Assembly (NCBI GenBank): GCA_035236585.1
Contig: CP141137.1
Span: 11,920,327-11,984,326, forward strand
Direction: 5' to 3'
Source: Warburgia ugandensis
Taxonomy: Eukaryota; Streptophyta; Magnoliopsida; Canellales; Canellaceae
Length of the DNA stretch: 64,000 nt
Positions within the stretch are counted from its first letter, which is position 1. Every line of letters starts with the position of its first letter. Position numbers and translations under genes: made by a program. Under the pieces are notes generated by a model. The model searched no databases and was not told the DNA's origin. It saw nothing but the letters and a program-made list of their open reading frames with translations. This document shows positions 25,095 through 37,743 of this stretch, piece by piece.

Positions 25095-25275
25095 AGGGGA
25101 ACCTTGGCTCAACAGTAAAAGTTGTCATTGTTTGACCTTGAGAACACGGATTCAAGGCGTGGAAACAGCCTCTTATAAAAATACAAGGTAAGGCTGCATA
25201 CCGTAGGCCTTTGTGGTCTGTCCTTTCCCCTAACGCTGCATAGGCAAGAACTTCGTGCACCAGGCTGCCCCTTTT
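25095..25275 (+). mobile_element. Au-type SINE, near full length
   Basis: Starts GGGGAACCTTGGCTCAACAG and carries GATTCAAGGCGTGGAAACAG, AGGTAAGGCTGCATACC and TTTGTGGTCTGTCC, ending CAGGCTGCCCCTTTTA. The target duplication is blurred by T-rich flanks. A 62-residue minus frame across it is non-coding. Confidence 0.8.
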
Positions 25276-26239
25276 ATTTAGTTTTTTTTTCTTCTTTTTT
25301 ACCTTTTTCTTGATTACTCAGGTACTTTATCCATGATTCGTGATCACTTTGATCGAACATCAAACTAAATTTATGGTGTTGTTTTCACATTGTTTTAGTT
25401 CATGGAATAACCAAAGCACATTTGCATACTAGTTTACATTACTGAAAATGGGAAAAGGTCAATCGAAATTCGCACGTGCAACTTCTCACAAACAAATGAG
25501 CACTATGCATTCATGTCATCATTTGCAGATGGCCTAAATTTCAAGGATCTCAACTCATCCATGTCATTATGATGATCTGGATGCATAGTAGGCACTTGTT
25601 TGTGTCATGTGTGTGCACTTGGATGAGTTATTTTAGTGAATTTTATTTTATTTTATAATAATATGAGAATTTGGTAAGACATGTTACTTTTCGAGTCATT
25701 TTCTTATTGATAATATTATCTTTAAAAAAAAAAAAAATCAATATGATGGGCGATGAATCCAAGTTGTTTGGATTTATCATATGACTGAAAAATTTTCATT
25801 TATAACAATATAAGGAATGATAAATCCAATTGACAAATGCGTATTTACCATGTTGGGAATGATATAAATAGGCTAAATATCAAATTTCATGTCTTTTTAG
25901 ATAATTTATCCCGTGTTTTTCTGAGTAGAAAACCATGCATATTATATCCTTTGTCTCTTGAATTAAAGATACATCCCAAAAGGTTTTAAGTAACCTCGGA
26001 TGGATGTGGATATAAATGTTTTATATTCATGATTTTTTTATTTTTTAGTTAATCTATGCTTGTGATCATCTTTATCTTGGATGTACCATGGGGAGGGCTT
26101 TTCTCCGTTTAACCTTTCTCAAAAAAAGTATAGGATAAAGTATCAAATAGGGGTTAAATATGGTACTTAATCTATCTAAGCCATTCCTGACATAGTGACT
26201 AGCCTTGATGGACAAAAATACAAGTAAAAATTAAGAAAA
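25276..26239. other. Intergenic, no gene recognised
   Basis: AT-rich with a poly(A) run near 25724-25737. No element or gene is supported. Confidence 0.5.
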
Positions 26240-26640
26240 ATACACTTGGATTATGATAAATCTAAGGATAGTGATCCATGAGCCTCTAACTAAATGGCAA
26301 GAAATCTATAACTCCACCTAGGTCTAGACTTGTGAGGATCTAAACTGTTTACAATGTTGCCCTTGACCTAGATGAACTATGTTCGGAAATTTTAATCCAT
26401 TGAATGATCCTAACTACTGTTTTCTCTATATGCAAAATGAAAGGCAAAAAGTTTCACTGTCCATTTTACTCATAAAAGAAAGAGTTGCTAGAATCATCCA
26501 ATATATAAGAATTTTAGAGCAGATATAACTCATCTAGGTCAAAGGTAAAGTTGTGAACTGTTTAAATCTTTTAAAACTTGAGCCCACTTAGGATTATAAC
26601 CTTTCCCACAATTTAGCGAGGGGTTCATGAGGAAAAACAA
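26240..26640. mobile_element. Foldback miniature element
   Basis: The left arm (about 26262-26415) and right arm (about 26470-26640) are inverted. TGACCTAGATGAACTATG matches the complement of ATAACTCATCTAGGTCAA, GATCTAAACTGTTTACAA matches the complement of TTGTGAACTGTTTAAATC, and the AATCCATTGAATGATCCTA end has a counterpart. No coding. The same family supplies the arm upstream of RPL26. Confidence 0.6.
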
Positions 26641-26984
26641 GGGGCTTCACCACTATTTATCATTCCTCCAAAATATATAGCGACAACCAAAAATTAAAAA
26701 GGTGAGCTAAATCTTTAGATGATCTGAATGCAAAATAGGTGAATAACTTGAACTGGTAAAATTATTAACTAATTATGGAAATTATAGATATGAGAGCAAT
26801 TAATTTCTATAACTTACATGTAGTTCAAGTGTCATGAATTCATAATGTCCTCCATGTTTTTTGGGGGCTGTTTGGCATGAGAATATTCATGGTTTCTAAT
26901 TCTTTCTCCTGCTACTTGCAGCATTAGAAATATATGAGATTAGTTAAGAACAAATAGCCCAAGGTTTGAGCTCTATTTTACATT

Positions 26985-27135
26985 AAAAAGCAGTCTTGGT
27001 GCACGAAGCTCCAACATATACGGGGTTTGGAGAAGGGACGGACCATAAGAGTCAATAGTATGTAGCCTTATCTTGAACTTTGCAAAAGGCCATTTTTACG
27101 TCTTGAACCTATGACCTCAAAATCACATGACAACA
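26985..27135 (-). mobile_element. Au-type SINE fragment
   Basis: Minus-strand order: AAAAAGCAGTCTTGGTGCAC, a GAAGCTCC block, GGACGGACCATAAG, TATGTAGCCTTATCTTG, and CTTGAACCTATGACCTCA. Only the 5'-most ~20 bases are lacking. Confidence 0.75.
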
Positions 27136-28832
27136 ACTTGTTCTCCTTCTTATTTGACTAATGATTCAAATAATTTTATTTGAGGAAAAATGACAATGCA
27201 GGAATAACTTAATCCATGGTTGGATTCCTGGCGGAGCAGTCGGACTTTTAAAAAGCCTTAACGATGGTTTACTATTCTAGTGCCAAAGAGCTCCTAGGTT
27301 CCATGCTCCGCATGAGGGCCAACAGAATGCGTACATGGGCCCATCATAGTTTGGATCGAAGAATAGAGAAATGATAGCGTGCTTGATATTCCAGTGCGGC
27401 TATATTTCTGTAGACAAATGATGGATTTAGAAAAAAGTTTGAAGAGGAATCCAACATTAGGCCCCACGCGAAAACCGCAAAGCCAAACCACGCGGCTGGA
27501 ACACAATTTCTCAGCTAGTTGTTTGGTAAATTAAGTACAGGGCCCAAGCCAATTGGGTTTTCTTCCGTACCAATTCTCTCTGCTTTCTCCTTCTTTAATC
27601 CATTTCAACATGAAACATGTTCTGCCTCCTCTTCCCCCTTGAAGATTCAAAGCAGCCAAACAAAAGAAAACACCGCATTCCCGGGCCCACCTCCAAGTTG
27701 GCACGAACAAGTTGCTGATACTAGTCATCGAAGACTTGGTGAACCAAGCCAGTTGGAAAACAGGCAAGTGGCAAGTAGGCAATGCGAAGCTGCCACGAGA
27801 GCCCTAAGAGAATTCCACGCTGCATGAGTCTTTCAAGCCTATCCCCTTCTCCCCCCCAGTCCGCCCTTTGAAAAAGTTAAGAAAGGGAGGGCCCGCGTCC
27901 CATTCCCAGCCCACCCTTCCAAGAGAAGGTCCTTCCTAAGTTTATCGGGAGTATAATTGAGCATTAATAGCAACAAAATAATAGAGGGGGATTTGTTGAT
28001 GATAAGATAATCGGGCATGAAAGGACAAATAGAAAAAAAGAGGAAAGAAAAGATAGAATCAGCTGAGGGAGGCCATGCCACAAGTCAGCAGTCCCAGCAT
28101 AGCTCGGGGGGGATGAACTTACACACCCTCGGTCCACAGTCATGTGAGTTCCATCAACTTGCTTTGCAGGCTCCATCACCCCATCCACATAACACAAGGC
28201 CACATACATGCTATTTGGAGTCGGTGGAAGAGTGAGAGAGGGCTTATAGTGGGCCGACTACGAAGGATAAGTGTAGTACAAGCATACAGGACCTGCATTT
28301 TATGATCCCCCACTATTCCTCTGCTGAAATCTCATCCTCTGCTGATCCTAACCCTGTAATCTTCTAGGCCTTTTGCATTGTTCATCTTAAAATTGTCAGC
28401 CCTCCATCTTCTCCTCAAAACAACATAGGCTTGGATCATTCAATCTCATAGATGGTCTGGTAAGCCAGTATTTCGACCCCATTTGCAATTTTACATTCAT
28501 TACAACTTAGCATTGAACGGCCAGCAATGATCATCCAATACAATTATATTCATGGGACATGGTATCTAAGACAGGCTGGTAAGATAAATGGTTATGATGG
28601 CAGGCCCAGTTGTATCCTGTAGCAGGCCGACCACCATATGTCTCCCTCTAGAGAGAGACAGCAGAGAGCTGCTCTGTGGGCCCCATCTCAAGACAGTTCT
28701 TAAACAAGGTCATACATGCTGCAGAGGGAGAGATCTAGCCATGAATCTTCCCCCCATGTCACAGTTGACCCACATGAGAAGAGAAAAGAAAAACAAAAGA
28801 AATTAAAAGAAAAAAATAAAATAAATTACACA
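27136..28832. other. Upstream region of the RAV gene
   Basis: No gene. It is less AT-rich than the neighbouring DNA from about 27500 to 28350, with a C-run and purine-rich segments near 27845-27910. Overlapping short frames on both strands share no domain. It may hold RAV control elements, but none can be singled out by eye. Confidence 0.4.
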
Positions 28833-28980
28833 CTATATATCTTCCACCCTAATCTCCCCTTCTTTCCTATAACTGACCGCTCTCTTCTTAGTTCTTCCTT
28901 CCTACGACCTGGGCAGCAAAGAAACAGTCTCATTTGCTACCTCTTCTCCTTTACCGCAGTCCCTGAAAGAACCCACAAAA
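28833..28980 (+). promoter_or_regulatory. RAV TATA box and leader
   Basis: CTATATAT at 28833-28840 is a good TATA box about 140 bp before the RAV start codon. It is followed by a CT-rich stretch (CCCTAATCTCCCCTTC) typical of plant transcription start regions. The start site is inferred to lie near 28865. No other element was assigned with confidence. Confidence 0.45.
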
Positions 28981-30024
28981 ATGGATAGTACATGTACAGA
29001 AGAAGCCTCCAGCAATTCAATCTCCCTCTCTCCATCGCCCCAACACCAAAAACCCATCAAGAAATCCTCCTGCGCCAACCTCGAGAGAGTAGGAAGCGGA
29101 ACAAGCGTAATCCTCGATCCAGAAAACGGGATAGAAGCAGAATCCCGGAAACTCCCTTCATCCCAGTACAAAGGCGTTGTCCCCCAACCGAACGGTCGTT
29201 GGGGATCCCAAATATACGAGAAACACCAGCGCGTCTGGCTAGGAACCTTCAACGAAGAAGCAGAAGCGGCAAAAGTCTATGACATCGCGGCGCAGAGATT
29301 CCGCGGCCGTGACGCGGTCACCAATTTCAAACCCCTCTCTCCCACCGATGAAATTGAGACCCACTTCCTCAATTCTCACTCCAAAGCCGAAATCGTCGAC
29401 ATGCTCCGAAAACACACTTACAATGACGAGCTCCAACAAAGCAAGCGAAATTTCGGTGCCGGCGAATCTGATATCAAACAGAAGCTCGGAACTGTATCCG
29501 GTGGGCAGGAGAAAGAAAGAGAGCAGCTATTTGATAAGGCTGTCACTCCGAGTGACGTAGGCAAGTTGAACCGGTTGGTGATACCGAAACAACATGCCGA
29601 GAGGCATTTCCCGCTGCAAATCGGTAACGCCTGTAAAGGGTTGCTGCTGAATTTTGAAGATGGAGGCGGAAAAGTTTGGAGGTTCCGGTATTCGTATTGG
29701 AACAGTAGTCAGAGTTATGTTCTAACAAAAGGTTGGAGTAGATTTGTCAAGGAAAAAGGACTTAAAGCCGGTGATATTGTTAGTTTTCAGAGGTCCACAA
29801 GTGTGGAAAAGCAGCTTTACATAGACTGGAAACCAAGAAATACCGGCAATGGCGTTGCCGCAGGCCAGTTGTTGTCGCCGGAAAACCCGGTTCAGGTGGT
29901 TCGGCTTTTCGGAGTTAATATTTTTAAAGTGAACCCTGATAATGGTGAAGGGAAAAGGGCGAGAGAAGCAATGGAGTTCTTTCCGTACCACTGTCTTAAG
30001 AAGCAATGTGTAGGAGCTTGGTAA
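28981..30024 (+). CDS. RAV1: RAV-family AP2/B3 transcription factor
   Basis: A nuclear DNA-binding protein of 347 residues in a single exon, the usual RAV architecture. One AP2/ERF domain spans about 63-118 ([18 protein letters not shown], then RVWLGTF and [14 protein letters not shown]). A B3 domain spans about 183-286 ([20 protein letters not shown] start, [20 protein letters not shown] core, GDIVSF). In characterised RAVs the AP2 part reads CAACA and the B3 part CACCTG. An RLFGV motif at 308-312 is the B3 repression motif known from RAV1/TEM proteins, so a repressor role (flowering, growth or hormone responses in relatives) is inferred. The start is the first ATG of the frame and follows a pyrimidine-rich leader. 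The downstream 3' flank has a long T run (about 30039-30062). The length is normal and no broken motif is seen. Assignment to RAV1 versus TEM paralogues is not resolved by eye. Confidence 0.95.
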   Translation: MDSTCTEEASSNSISLSPSPQHQKPIKKSSCANLERVGSGTSVILDPENGIEAESRKLPSSQYKGVVPQPNGRWGSQIYEKHQRVWLGTFNEEAEAAKVYDIAAQRFRGRDAVTNFKPLSPTDEIETHFLNSHSKAEIVDMLRKHTYNDELQQSKRNFGAGESDIKQKLGTVSGGQEKEREQLFDKAVTPSDVGKLNRLVIPKQHAERHFPLQIGNACKGLLLNFEDGGGKVWRFRYSYWNSSQSYVLTKGWSRFVKEKGLKAGDIVSFQRSTSVEKQLYIDWKPRNTGNGVAAGQLLSPENPVQVVRLFGVNIFKVNPDNGEGKRAREAMEFFPYHCLKKQCVGAW

Positions 30025-30859
30025 CGGTGGAGTTTTTTCCTTTTTTTTTTTTTTTTTTTTTTCTTCTTAGTTTTGCTTGCTTTTGTAAAGTTTTAAGGGA
30101 GGAAAACCGGAGAATCCGGATGGTGCCTTTACCCACTTGGAGAGGGGATGTGTATATTCTTCTTATAATATGACAGCCTATGTGGAAAGAAGCAAATCAT
30201 TAGAAAGGAAAAATCGGCAACATGCTCTTCTTTAGTGATTGTTACTTTTACTGTTTTACTTGGTTTTTTATCTTCCTTTTTCCTCTTCTGTTTCCTTCCA
30301 AGGCTTCCAAATACAACGGATTCTTCCACTCTACAATAATACTATGGTTTAAATAGCAAGCTAGTTGTGCGGATTAGGAAGCAATGATGCATGATAATGT
30401 AAAAACGCCAATAAAAACTGGTTTATCCCAATTTGCAGGATTATTTGTTCCTTACTGACTATATAGGAATAATCCGGCCGAATTGAGTTAACCGGATTAG
30501 ATAAGCGTTGCCAATAGTTAATAAAAGAGGATTAATTTGAAGTTTTAAACTGAGTTAATTTGTTAAAAATGGTGTAAGAGAAATTCTTGCTTAGTCATTA
30601 AGAGATATTAGTGTAAGCAGTACTTGAGATCTTTATTTTTTGGGTCTGGTTATCTAGAATCATAGAATATTATGCTATTTTTGCTTGGTCTTCAAGCAGC
30701 TGTATCTTTTAATCTGCAGTATCAGGTTAAGGTTATTTTAAGTTGATTTTATAAGAGTGCTCGAGTAATTAAGTGCGACTTTGTTGTAATACAGTGAGGC
30801 AGACAGTTTTATATTGTAGACCTGGTTTTACGGATGAGGGAACCTACCGCTGGGCATGG
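30025..30859. other. RAV 3' flank and intergenic DNA
   Basis: Contains the T run at 30039-30062 and a 66-residue minus frame without a domain. The RAV 3' UTR probably ends within the first 200-300 bases; no strong polyadenylation signal was singled out. Confidence 0.4.
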
Positions 30860-30983
30860 CATATCTAAGCTTCCTCATCCCCACTCAGGGAACCCGTGTC
30901 CTTGCAGTTCATGAGTGAGCACATATCTAAGCTTCCTCATCCCCACGCAGGGAACCCGTGTCCTTGCAAGACATGAGTGAGCA
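30860..30983. repeat. 62-bp tandem duplication
   Basis: Units start at 30860 and 30922 with CATATCTAAGCTTCCTCATC and end ATGAGTGAGCA. The two differ at only a few positions (for example CACTCAGGG versus CACGCAGGG). Confidence 0.9.
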
Positions 30984-31067
30984 GCCTACTATTACGAGGA
31001 GAACTAGCTTTAATACCACTTATAACAGTTGGGGGTCCCACAAAAATGAATATTATTTGTTTTGGCC

Positions 31068-31622
31068 AGAGCTGCATGGTTTTGTCCATCCCCAAATTTC
31101 CAAGGAAAATGTCTCATTGTTGGGAGATTTTCCTTGAACTCTTATCAATAGCCTAAATCCTTCACCCCGGGCGATGTGAGACTAACTATTAAAGTCACAT
31201 TGCACAGCATCTCATAGCCTGTGAGCATCTTTGGCCTGCCCACTAAGAGTGGCAGCTACAGAGTTCTCCTTACCCCCTTAGGAAACACGCATCCCCGCAT
31301 AACCTCTCTTGCATAACCCATAGGATTTAGGTTCCCCTTCTTGTGGTAGCTGGCTGTAGGTTTTCGCTGACCCAAAAAGAAGTCATGGGGGTGCACGTTG
31401 TCCCTAAGGGGGGTAGGAGCACTCTGTGGCTGCTAGTCCTAGTGGGCAGGCCAGAGATGCTAACAGGCTATGGGATGTTGTATAGAGATGACTCTAAGAG
31501 TTAGTCTCATATATCGCGGGAAAAGGGATTTGGGCTATTAATAAGAGTTCAGTGAAACTTTTCCAGCAATAAGGCCTTTTTCCTAAAAAATTTCGTAGGA
31601 ACAAAACCGTGCAGCTTCTTCT
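31068..31622. mobile_element. Large foldback element
   Basis: The left arm 31068-31310 and right arm 31380-31622 are inverted copies with a ~70-bp loop. Matched pairs include AGAGCTGCATGGTTTTGTCC against the end AACCGTGCAGCTTCT, GAACTCTTATCAATAGCC against GGCTATTAATAAGAGTTC, and TGGCCTGCCCACTAAGAG against CTAGTGGGCAGGCCAGAG. The arms look about 75-80% alike. There is no coding and no clear target duplication. Phrases such as GTGAGACTAACT recall LTR-derived inverted duplications, so origin by inverted insertion of two LTRs is possible. Confidence 0.65.
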
Positions 31623-32754
31623 AAAAAAGACAATGAGCATTCTATTACAATCATAATCGTTAAGACTGCTTTAGAACCCACTAAATGTGTCACCTGAAGA
31701 TAAATAGAAAACTTTATAACCATTAATTTACACAGCGCAAGTTTTAGATGTACATAATGTGTCACAGTGGTTAGGAAATTCTCCTATTTATGAGCCCATC
31801 TCTTATTGCAGCAGATGCTCCACCTTTATCGGTTAGAACTTCCCATGAGATAGCGTTGCCTTGTCATTTTCCCATTGCCGGAAAAATTGGTTAGACTGTA
31901 TACATGCACTGTTTGACATGGGAACAACAAGCTGCGGAGAATGCTTTCCACCAGCATTTATCTTTATTCCCTGCTTTATATTGGCCGCTCCAGACACATA
32001 AAACATGATCAAATGTCGCTTTATCTATGGTTAAATAATTTTATCTATGTTGTAGTGCTCTCAATGGAAGGGGTTAAGATAACTACCGATGGAGGATTTC
32101 ATCCTGGCTTGCTGTCTCTGTGGCAGGCAGCACCTATAAGTTCTTGATGATCCATTTAGTAGCTCTTGATGTGATAGTAAGGATACTTTTGAAAAGATGA
32201 GCTCCAAGGTTGTAAAAGTCACAAGTTGAGGCCCGTACCCACTACCAGATGGTTGAGATCAATCTGGTTTATATTTCTTTAAGGATTACAGGGACGGAAA
32301 AGGTGATATTAGGGAGAAAGTAAATAAAGAATTAGCATGTATTATATTGGCATGAACCACATTTGAATCTAAACTATAAGTGGTGGACCTCAAAGTTAGG
32401 TATTATATAGTGTCTGAGGAAAGGGGAGAGAATAGTAACTTAAGCTTCTTGGTAAGTGATTTGTTGGGAGGCATGTAGGTAAGGATAATGAAAAGGATCA
32501 CAACATTGAGAAAAAAGATAATGAAAAGGAGAGGGCACACTTTTAAACCATGCTGTTTCTCGATTAGTCAGATTTCTAATCACATCAGCTCCTTCTTTTT
32601 CATTTGTTTGTGTTACAGAATGGTCTTTCAGATTCCGGTGTTACGGTCATTGATCTGATCATGGCTTCACCCCATTCTTAATGAATATAAAAAGCAGTCT
32701 TTATCAATTATCAGTCAATCCCAACCATTTGAAAGCTGGAGCAAACTATAGCTG

Positions 32755-32804
<50 letters not shown>

Positions 32805-34607
32805 CTCCCTTATCAACTTCTACATGAGATGATGAAAAGACAGACCTACCTAGTTAAATTTGAAAAGGGGGAACCTTCATTAATATAAAACGTTCATCTA
32901 GAAGAAGAGAATTACATGGTAGGACCAGCTGAGAGTACTTGTCCATCAATAATCTATGTTGATCCCAAAGATCTCCTACATCAGAATCTTTAAACTTTTC
33001 CTATTTGTCAAGATCTGTACCTATTGAACTGGCCCGTTTTTCACACATATCCAAATATGCCACTATCAAGATGGGTCCCGGTATAAATATCTACCTCCTG
33101 CATGTGTACTTTTAACCGTGTGTTGAAAGCATTGGATTATACGCGTAACTACACAGTACATGTAGTCGTTTCTAGAATGAGTATAAGATCAACGCCCAAA
33201 AGTCTTACAAGTAGTGGAGTCAATAAGGACCACGAGATTTTCCTGTGTCATATTTCGCCCTTAGGTAAGTATGTCAGTACAATTCTATCCAAAGACTTAG
33301 CTCTATCACCGTTCAATCAATGATCAGATACTGATGGAAAATGTGGACGCCCCAAACGGTAGGGTGCCAAATGTATCACATGCTAAAGAAGAGTTATCCA
33401 TTATTAACATTTTTCAGAAAGGAAGTTATCCATTATTTTTAAAAAGGAGTAGTTTAGATCAAAGATAATGGTTTGGATGGTTTATTTCACCATCAGGTTG
33501 CCGTGTCTGCTGGTCACATCATACTTTAAATGCTCTCCATTGCCACTAATTTGCAGATATTTCACGACATTGACCTACCAACATCCACAGAAAAGGTGAG
33601 AATTTTTCGCCACGATGATTTATTGTTTTCAACAACACTACTTTCCTTTTCCTTGACCTGGTTTATCTTAGTAAGGTACATTATTAAATAATCAAACAGA
33701 AGGAGAACTGCCAACCAAATGTCTAGCTAGTGCAGTTGATGGCACACAACTCACTGTCTACCTTTGTGGCCACTTTAATTTTTGGCTAGAGATTAGATTT
33801 AAGAGTGTGTGAGTGATTTGCTTGTAATTCTTCACTTCTTAAGAAAAAAATGAAAAATAGAAGAATTGTGAGTATTAGCCTTAAGATTTGTTATATGAAG
33901 AATGATAAATCTACCTGTGCACTTGCATTTTGTCCATCTCAAGTGCACACTCAGCTAACAAGTCATCCTTTTTCAAGAGATTTAGTTCAAATGCCTCAAA
34001 TTTAGGATAAAAACTGATGCCTTGACTGCATAGTCTCCACTTCCATTCATCCAAGGGGGGAAAATATAGAAGAGTTATTCTTACATAATTCTTGATGAAC
34101 AGACCAGCCATCTAATCTATCCCTTCCTTTTTGAAACATACTGAGATGAATTAGAATCATTAGCTTTGTGTTTATTCGCACTTGATCCATGTTTTAATGA
34201 ATGTGAGCTTAGATATATAATGTTGGTCCAAGCTTGTCGGTTTGGTGAGAAAGTATTAATCTAAGCCCACTTGATTAAGAAGCTGGTTTCTGTATTGGTA
34301 AATGCTGGCATGGGAAATTGTTTCATGGTGTATGTTCAAGTGGGTTCTAAAGTATTACCTGATGGTGAAAGTAAATAATTGTTTGGATAAGGTAGACCAA
34401 CGGCTACACTTGAGGTGCCTGTTCTAGCATTATTGGGGAAATTAGGTTCTCAAGTTGATGCATATTCTAACTACAATATATCTTCGAATGTTCCTTTCTA
34501 AGAAGGTTGGTCGTACCTTTGGTGGGGCTTGATGAAATGATGAGTTATGACAAAGCTGGGGATATGATGACAACCACGAGCTATCAAATGCTAATCGTGG
34601 CATTTTA
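31623..34607. other. Intergenic with a GA tract
   Basis: A (GA)n tract of about 43 bases lies at 32759-32801. 33770-33880 has blocks (GAGTGTGTGAGTGATTTGC, TTCTTCACTTCTT-like) reminiscent of the 4.1-kb repeat. No gene domain was recognised in the short frames, including 33911-34111 on the minus strand. Confidence 0.45.
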
Positions 34608-37600
34608 CACTACTAAAATTGATGTTTTCTAAGATAGCAAAAAGAATAAGGTTATTTCGTAATTGTCTTACTAAAATAAATCTATGACGATTACAAAAAA
34701 GACTGTCTCACATAATCTAATTTAATAAGATGATTTTTCAAAATTGCCTTAAAAAGTCATTGGAGTAGCAAGAACTTAAGAAAACGGTTAGAAAAAACCT
34801 TCTTACAAAAACTTGATTAAGAAGATGGTTAGAAAAAACTATCTTTAAAAACATGATTAAGAAGACAGTTAGAAAAAATTATTAAAAAACCAGACTAAGA
34901 AGACTATTGAAAAAACACCTTAGAAAAATCTGATTAAGAAGAAGGTTAGAAAAATATATATTAAAAAATGTTAAGAAGATAGTTAGAAAAAACTATCTTC
35001 AAAAAACTAATTCAGAAAATGGTTAGAAAAAACCATCTTTTAAAAAATCTGATTAAGAAGATGGTTAAGAAAAATTGTATTAAAAAATCAAATTAAAAAG
35101 AGATTAGAAAGAAACTGTCTTAAAAACGCCTGACTATACCTTATTGAACACTGAAAAGATTATCCCGTTATACTTCTTTTTCTTTCTTATCTCCCATATG
35201 TTTGCTTTCATCCACCTGCATCGGCCTACACAGTTTGAAGCTCATTTCTTCAAATTCTGCTAGCTCCATTTTGTCTATAGCTAACTTCAACTTAAGTACT
35301 ACTGTCTTAGACTAAGTGAATGAAAATAATCGAATTTGTATTGGCAAAACCCTCTTGTCCAAGTGCTTCGATCCATCTTTCACTTTGGACTCAAGCTAAA
35401 TAACCAAAGAAACTTGATGCACCTTAAACATCAGGCAATTTCTTTTCCTATCATGCAGTTTGTTTTCAAACTTAATAATTGTCTTTCTAAATTTTAAACA
35501 CTATCTTAATTTCATATGGCATCTGGATATTCCTCAAACATACTCTTGAACATTTTTAAGAAATCAAGCATCGTCACTCAACTTGACAAGCTCTTCCTCA
35601 AAATATTCACGACAATTGGATCGCTATAGTTTGGGTTAGTCTTTCTTCCTTGTCTCATGTTTTACTTACGGGATTATGGCTAGAAAAATCTTTTCTTAAA
35701 GTTTACCCTACCTTGTATCTATCTATCATATTTGCATCAATCTTTCTGTCCCAACCTAGAGTTGAAAAATCTTCATACATGATAATTTTTTTTTTTTAAA
35801 TGTTTTTATGCACCCAATATTTACTAAAATACCGAGCCAAAAGTCCATTATTTTCATGTCTTAGAGTCTTTGAGCTTCTATTTTGGGCTGCCAATGAATG
35901 GTTAGTACATATAAGAAGTAACAGTGTCTATATAACAGGATGGCCAAAAATGGACAAATTTATTTGGATGACCACAATAAGATCATAAAGAGAATATAAG
36001 GAGAGAACAAAAAAGTTTATCGAGTTTACACTTAGGAAGAAGGTGATTATAATTGCATGCACTGATCTATGCTCGAGATGTAAAAATATAAGAAAAGTAA
36101 GTGGAGTCTAGTTTAATAGCAATTCACTATATATTTACATATATGTAGTTATAATGTAGGTGCATCAATAATAGTCCAACTTGAGTAGCTATTGAAAGAA
36201 AAAGGACAAAGAGTGATTGAAATAATAAATAGGTAAGTTTTTAATATTTTGATAGCTGATAACATATCTTTTACTTATAACTAATGCATTTTAATTATAA
36301 GTATGAAGTGCATAGTGGGCTAAATTGGAACTGTGAACCTACCAAAACTCACTTGGAAGAAGGTCAAGGTAAAAAAACCAGTTAGTTATTCTATTATGTA
36401 AATAAAATTACAATTAGACACGATAGTTATGGATCCTTTCTATTTTATTTGTTGCATAGTACCCTAAATAATAATCGAATTGGGATTATGGATACTTTAT
36501 TTTAAAATACATAACAAGCTTTATATACCATGGTGCTAAGCTCCAATAATTGAGAAAAGTGAGATACTTTACTGATCATTATCTTACATTTTCTCAAAAT
36601 CTTTGGAGTTGGCTACATGACATAACTTTTAAGTAAGTGAATATATAAGTAGCAAACTAAAATTAAATATGTTGTCTTATATGCAGTGTTGTTGCCAACT
36701 AGAACTTGTGGAAATAAGATGTAAATAAGAAAACTTTAAACTAAAATTTAACTATGACTAATCTACTTTCACCCCCATTGAGACTTGTATTTATTTATAA
36801 TATTTCTTCGATTATTTGACTTGACATTATGATTAATGCTTAAAAACTTCTCACTTAATTATTGAATGCGGATGTGTGATGTTTTTTTTTATATGCTTGA
36901 AGTGCACATGTCTTTTATTTATTTAAATGAGAGGTTTGTGCAGTGTTTTGTTTATGTGAATGAGGGTATGTTGAAGTTTAGAAGTAAATAAAAAACTTAT
37001 GGTAGATGTAGATCTTTACTTTATAAAAATCTAGAGATGTTGGAATGCAGAAGTATATTGGTGTGTATGAAAAAGTGTGCATGGAATGGATAGTACTTTT
37101 CAGTTAATGCTTATGAAGTTTTTCTCTTTTATGTTTGTGAAGTATCTATATTGAATGAGGATGTTAGAAATATGAATGAATAATTTCGTAAAGAATGTAT
37201 ATATGAGTATTATAATAGCAAGAAAGTTGTTGCATGCTACCAATAGAGAAGGTTTTGTAGTTATTTGAGAATACAAACTTTTTAAAGACAATTATTAAAA
37301 CCATCTTTGTTTGAACTTTTTGAAGATAGTTGTTTCAAAAAATATCTTTAAAAATTATTTTCATCAATTGTCTCAACAATCGTACAAAAAGTATATTATA
37401 AAGACAATTTCTATAGCCATATTTAAAGGTGTATTTTTAAGACATCTATTTTTTATTGTGAACAAAAAGGGAAAGGCTTTCATAATCCTAAATTTTTATC
37501 CATTTGATTTGATTGGAGTCTATAATAACTGGCAGAATTTTTTTTTGTTTAAAATATTTTTAAAATGGCTTCACAAATCATCTTTAAAAATTTATTTTAA

Positions 37601-37743
37601 ACTGTCCTTAAAAGTTTTTTAAGATCATTTTAGAAGCCATCTTATTTTTCTTAATTTCCTAAGATGGTTGGCTAGATGACAATTTTGAAATTGTCTTTGA
37701 TTTATGTTTTCAACCATCTTAAAAGCACTCCAATTTAGTAGTG
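34608..37743. mobile_element. Non-autonomous CACTA (En/Spm) element
   Basis: The left end is CACTACTAAAATTGATG and the right end is CTCCAATTTAGTAGTG, inverted apart from one indel. It is flanked by TTA on both sides (34605-34607 and 37744-37746), the 3-bp duplication of the superfamily. The left subterminal region (about 34640-35135) carries about ten diverged units of the type GATTAAGAAGATGGTTAGAA with paired complements; the right end (about 37265-37730) has similar AAGATGGTT/CCATCTT words. Such subterminal arrays bind the transposase in En/Spm. Length is 3136 bp. The interior 35136-37260 encodes no transposase (TPase/TNP2) and its longest frames have no recognised domain, so it would move only in trans. 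Confidence 0.8.

Noticed and set aside
28902..29252. 116-residue minus-strand frame across the RAV start
   Set aside because: Antisense of the RAV N-terminal coding region. The plus-strand AP2 and B3 domains account for the openness.
30860..30983. 62-bp duplication as a CRISPR-like array
   Set aside because: Only two adjacent units without spacers, in a plant genome.
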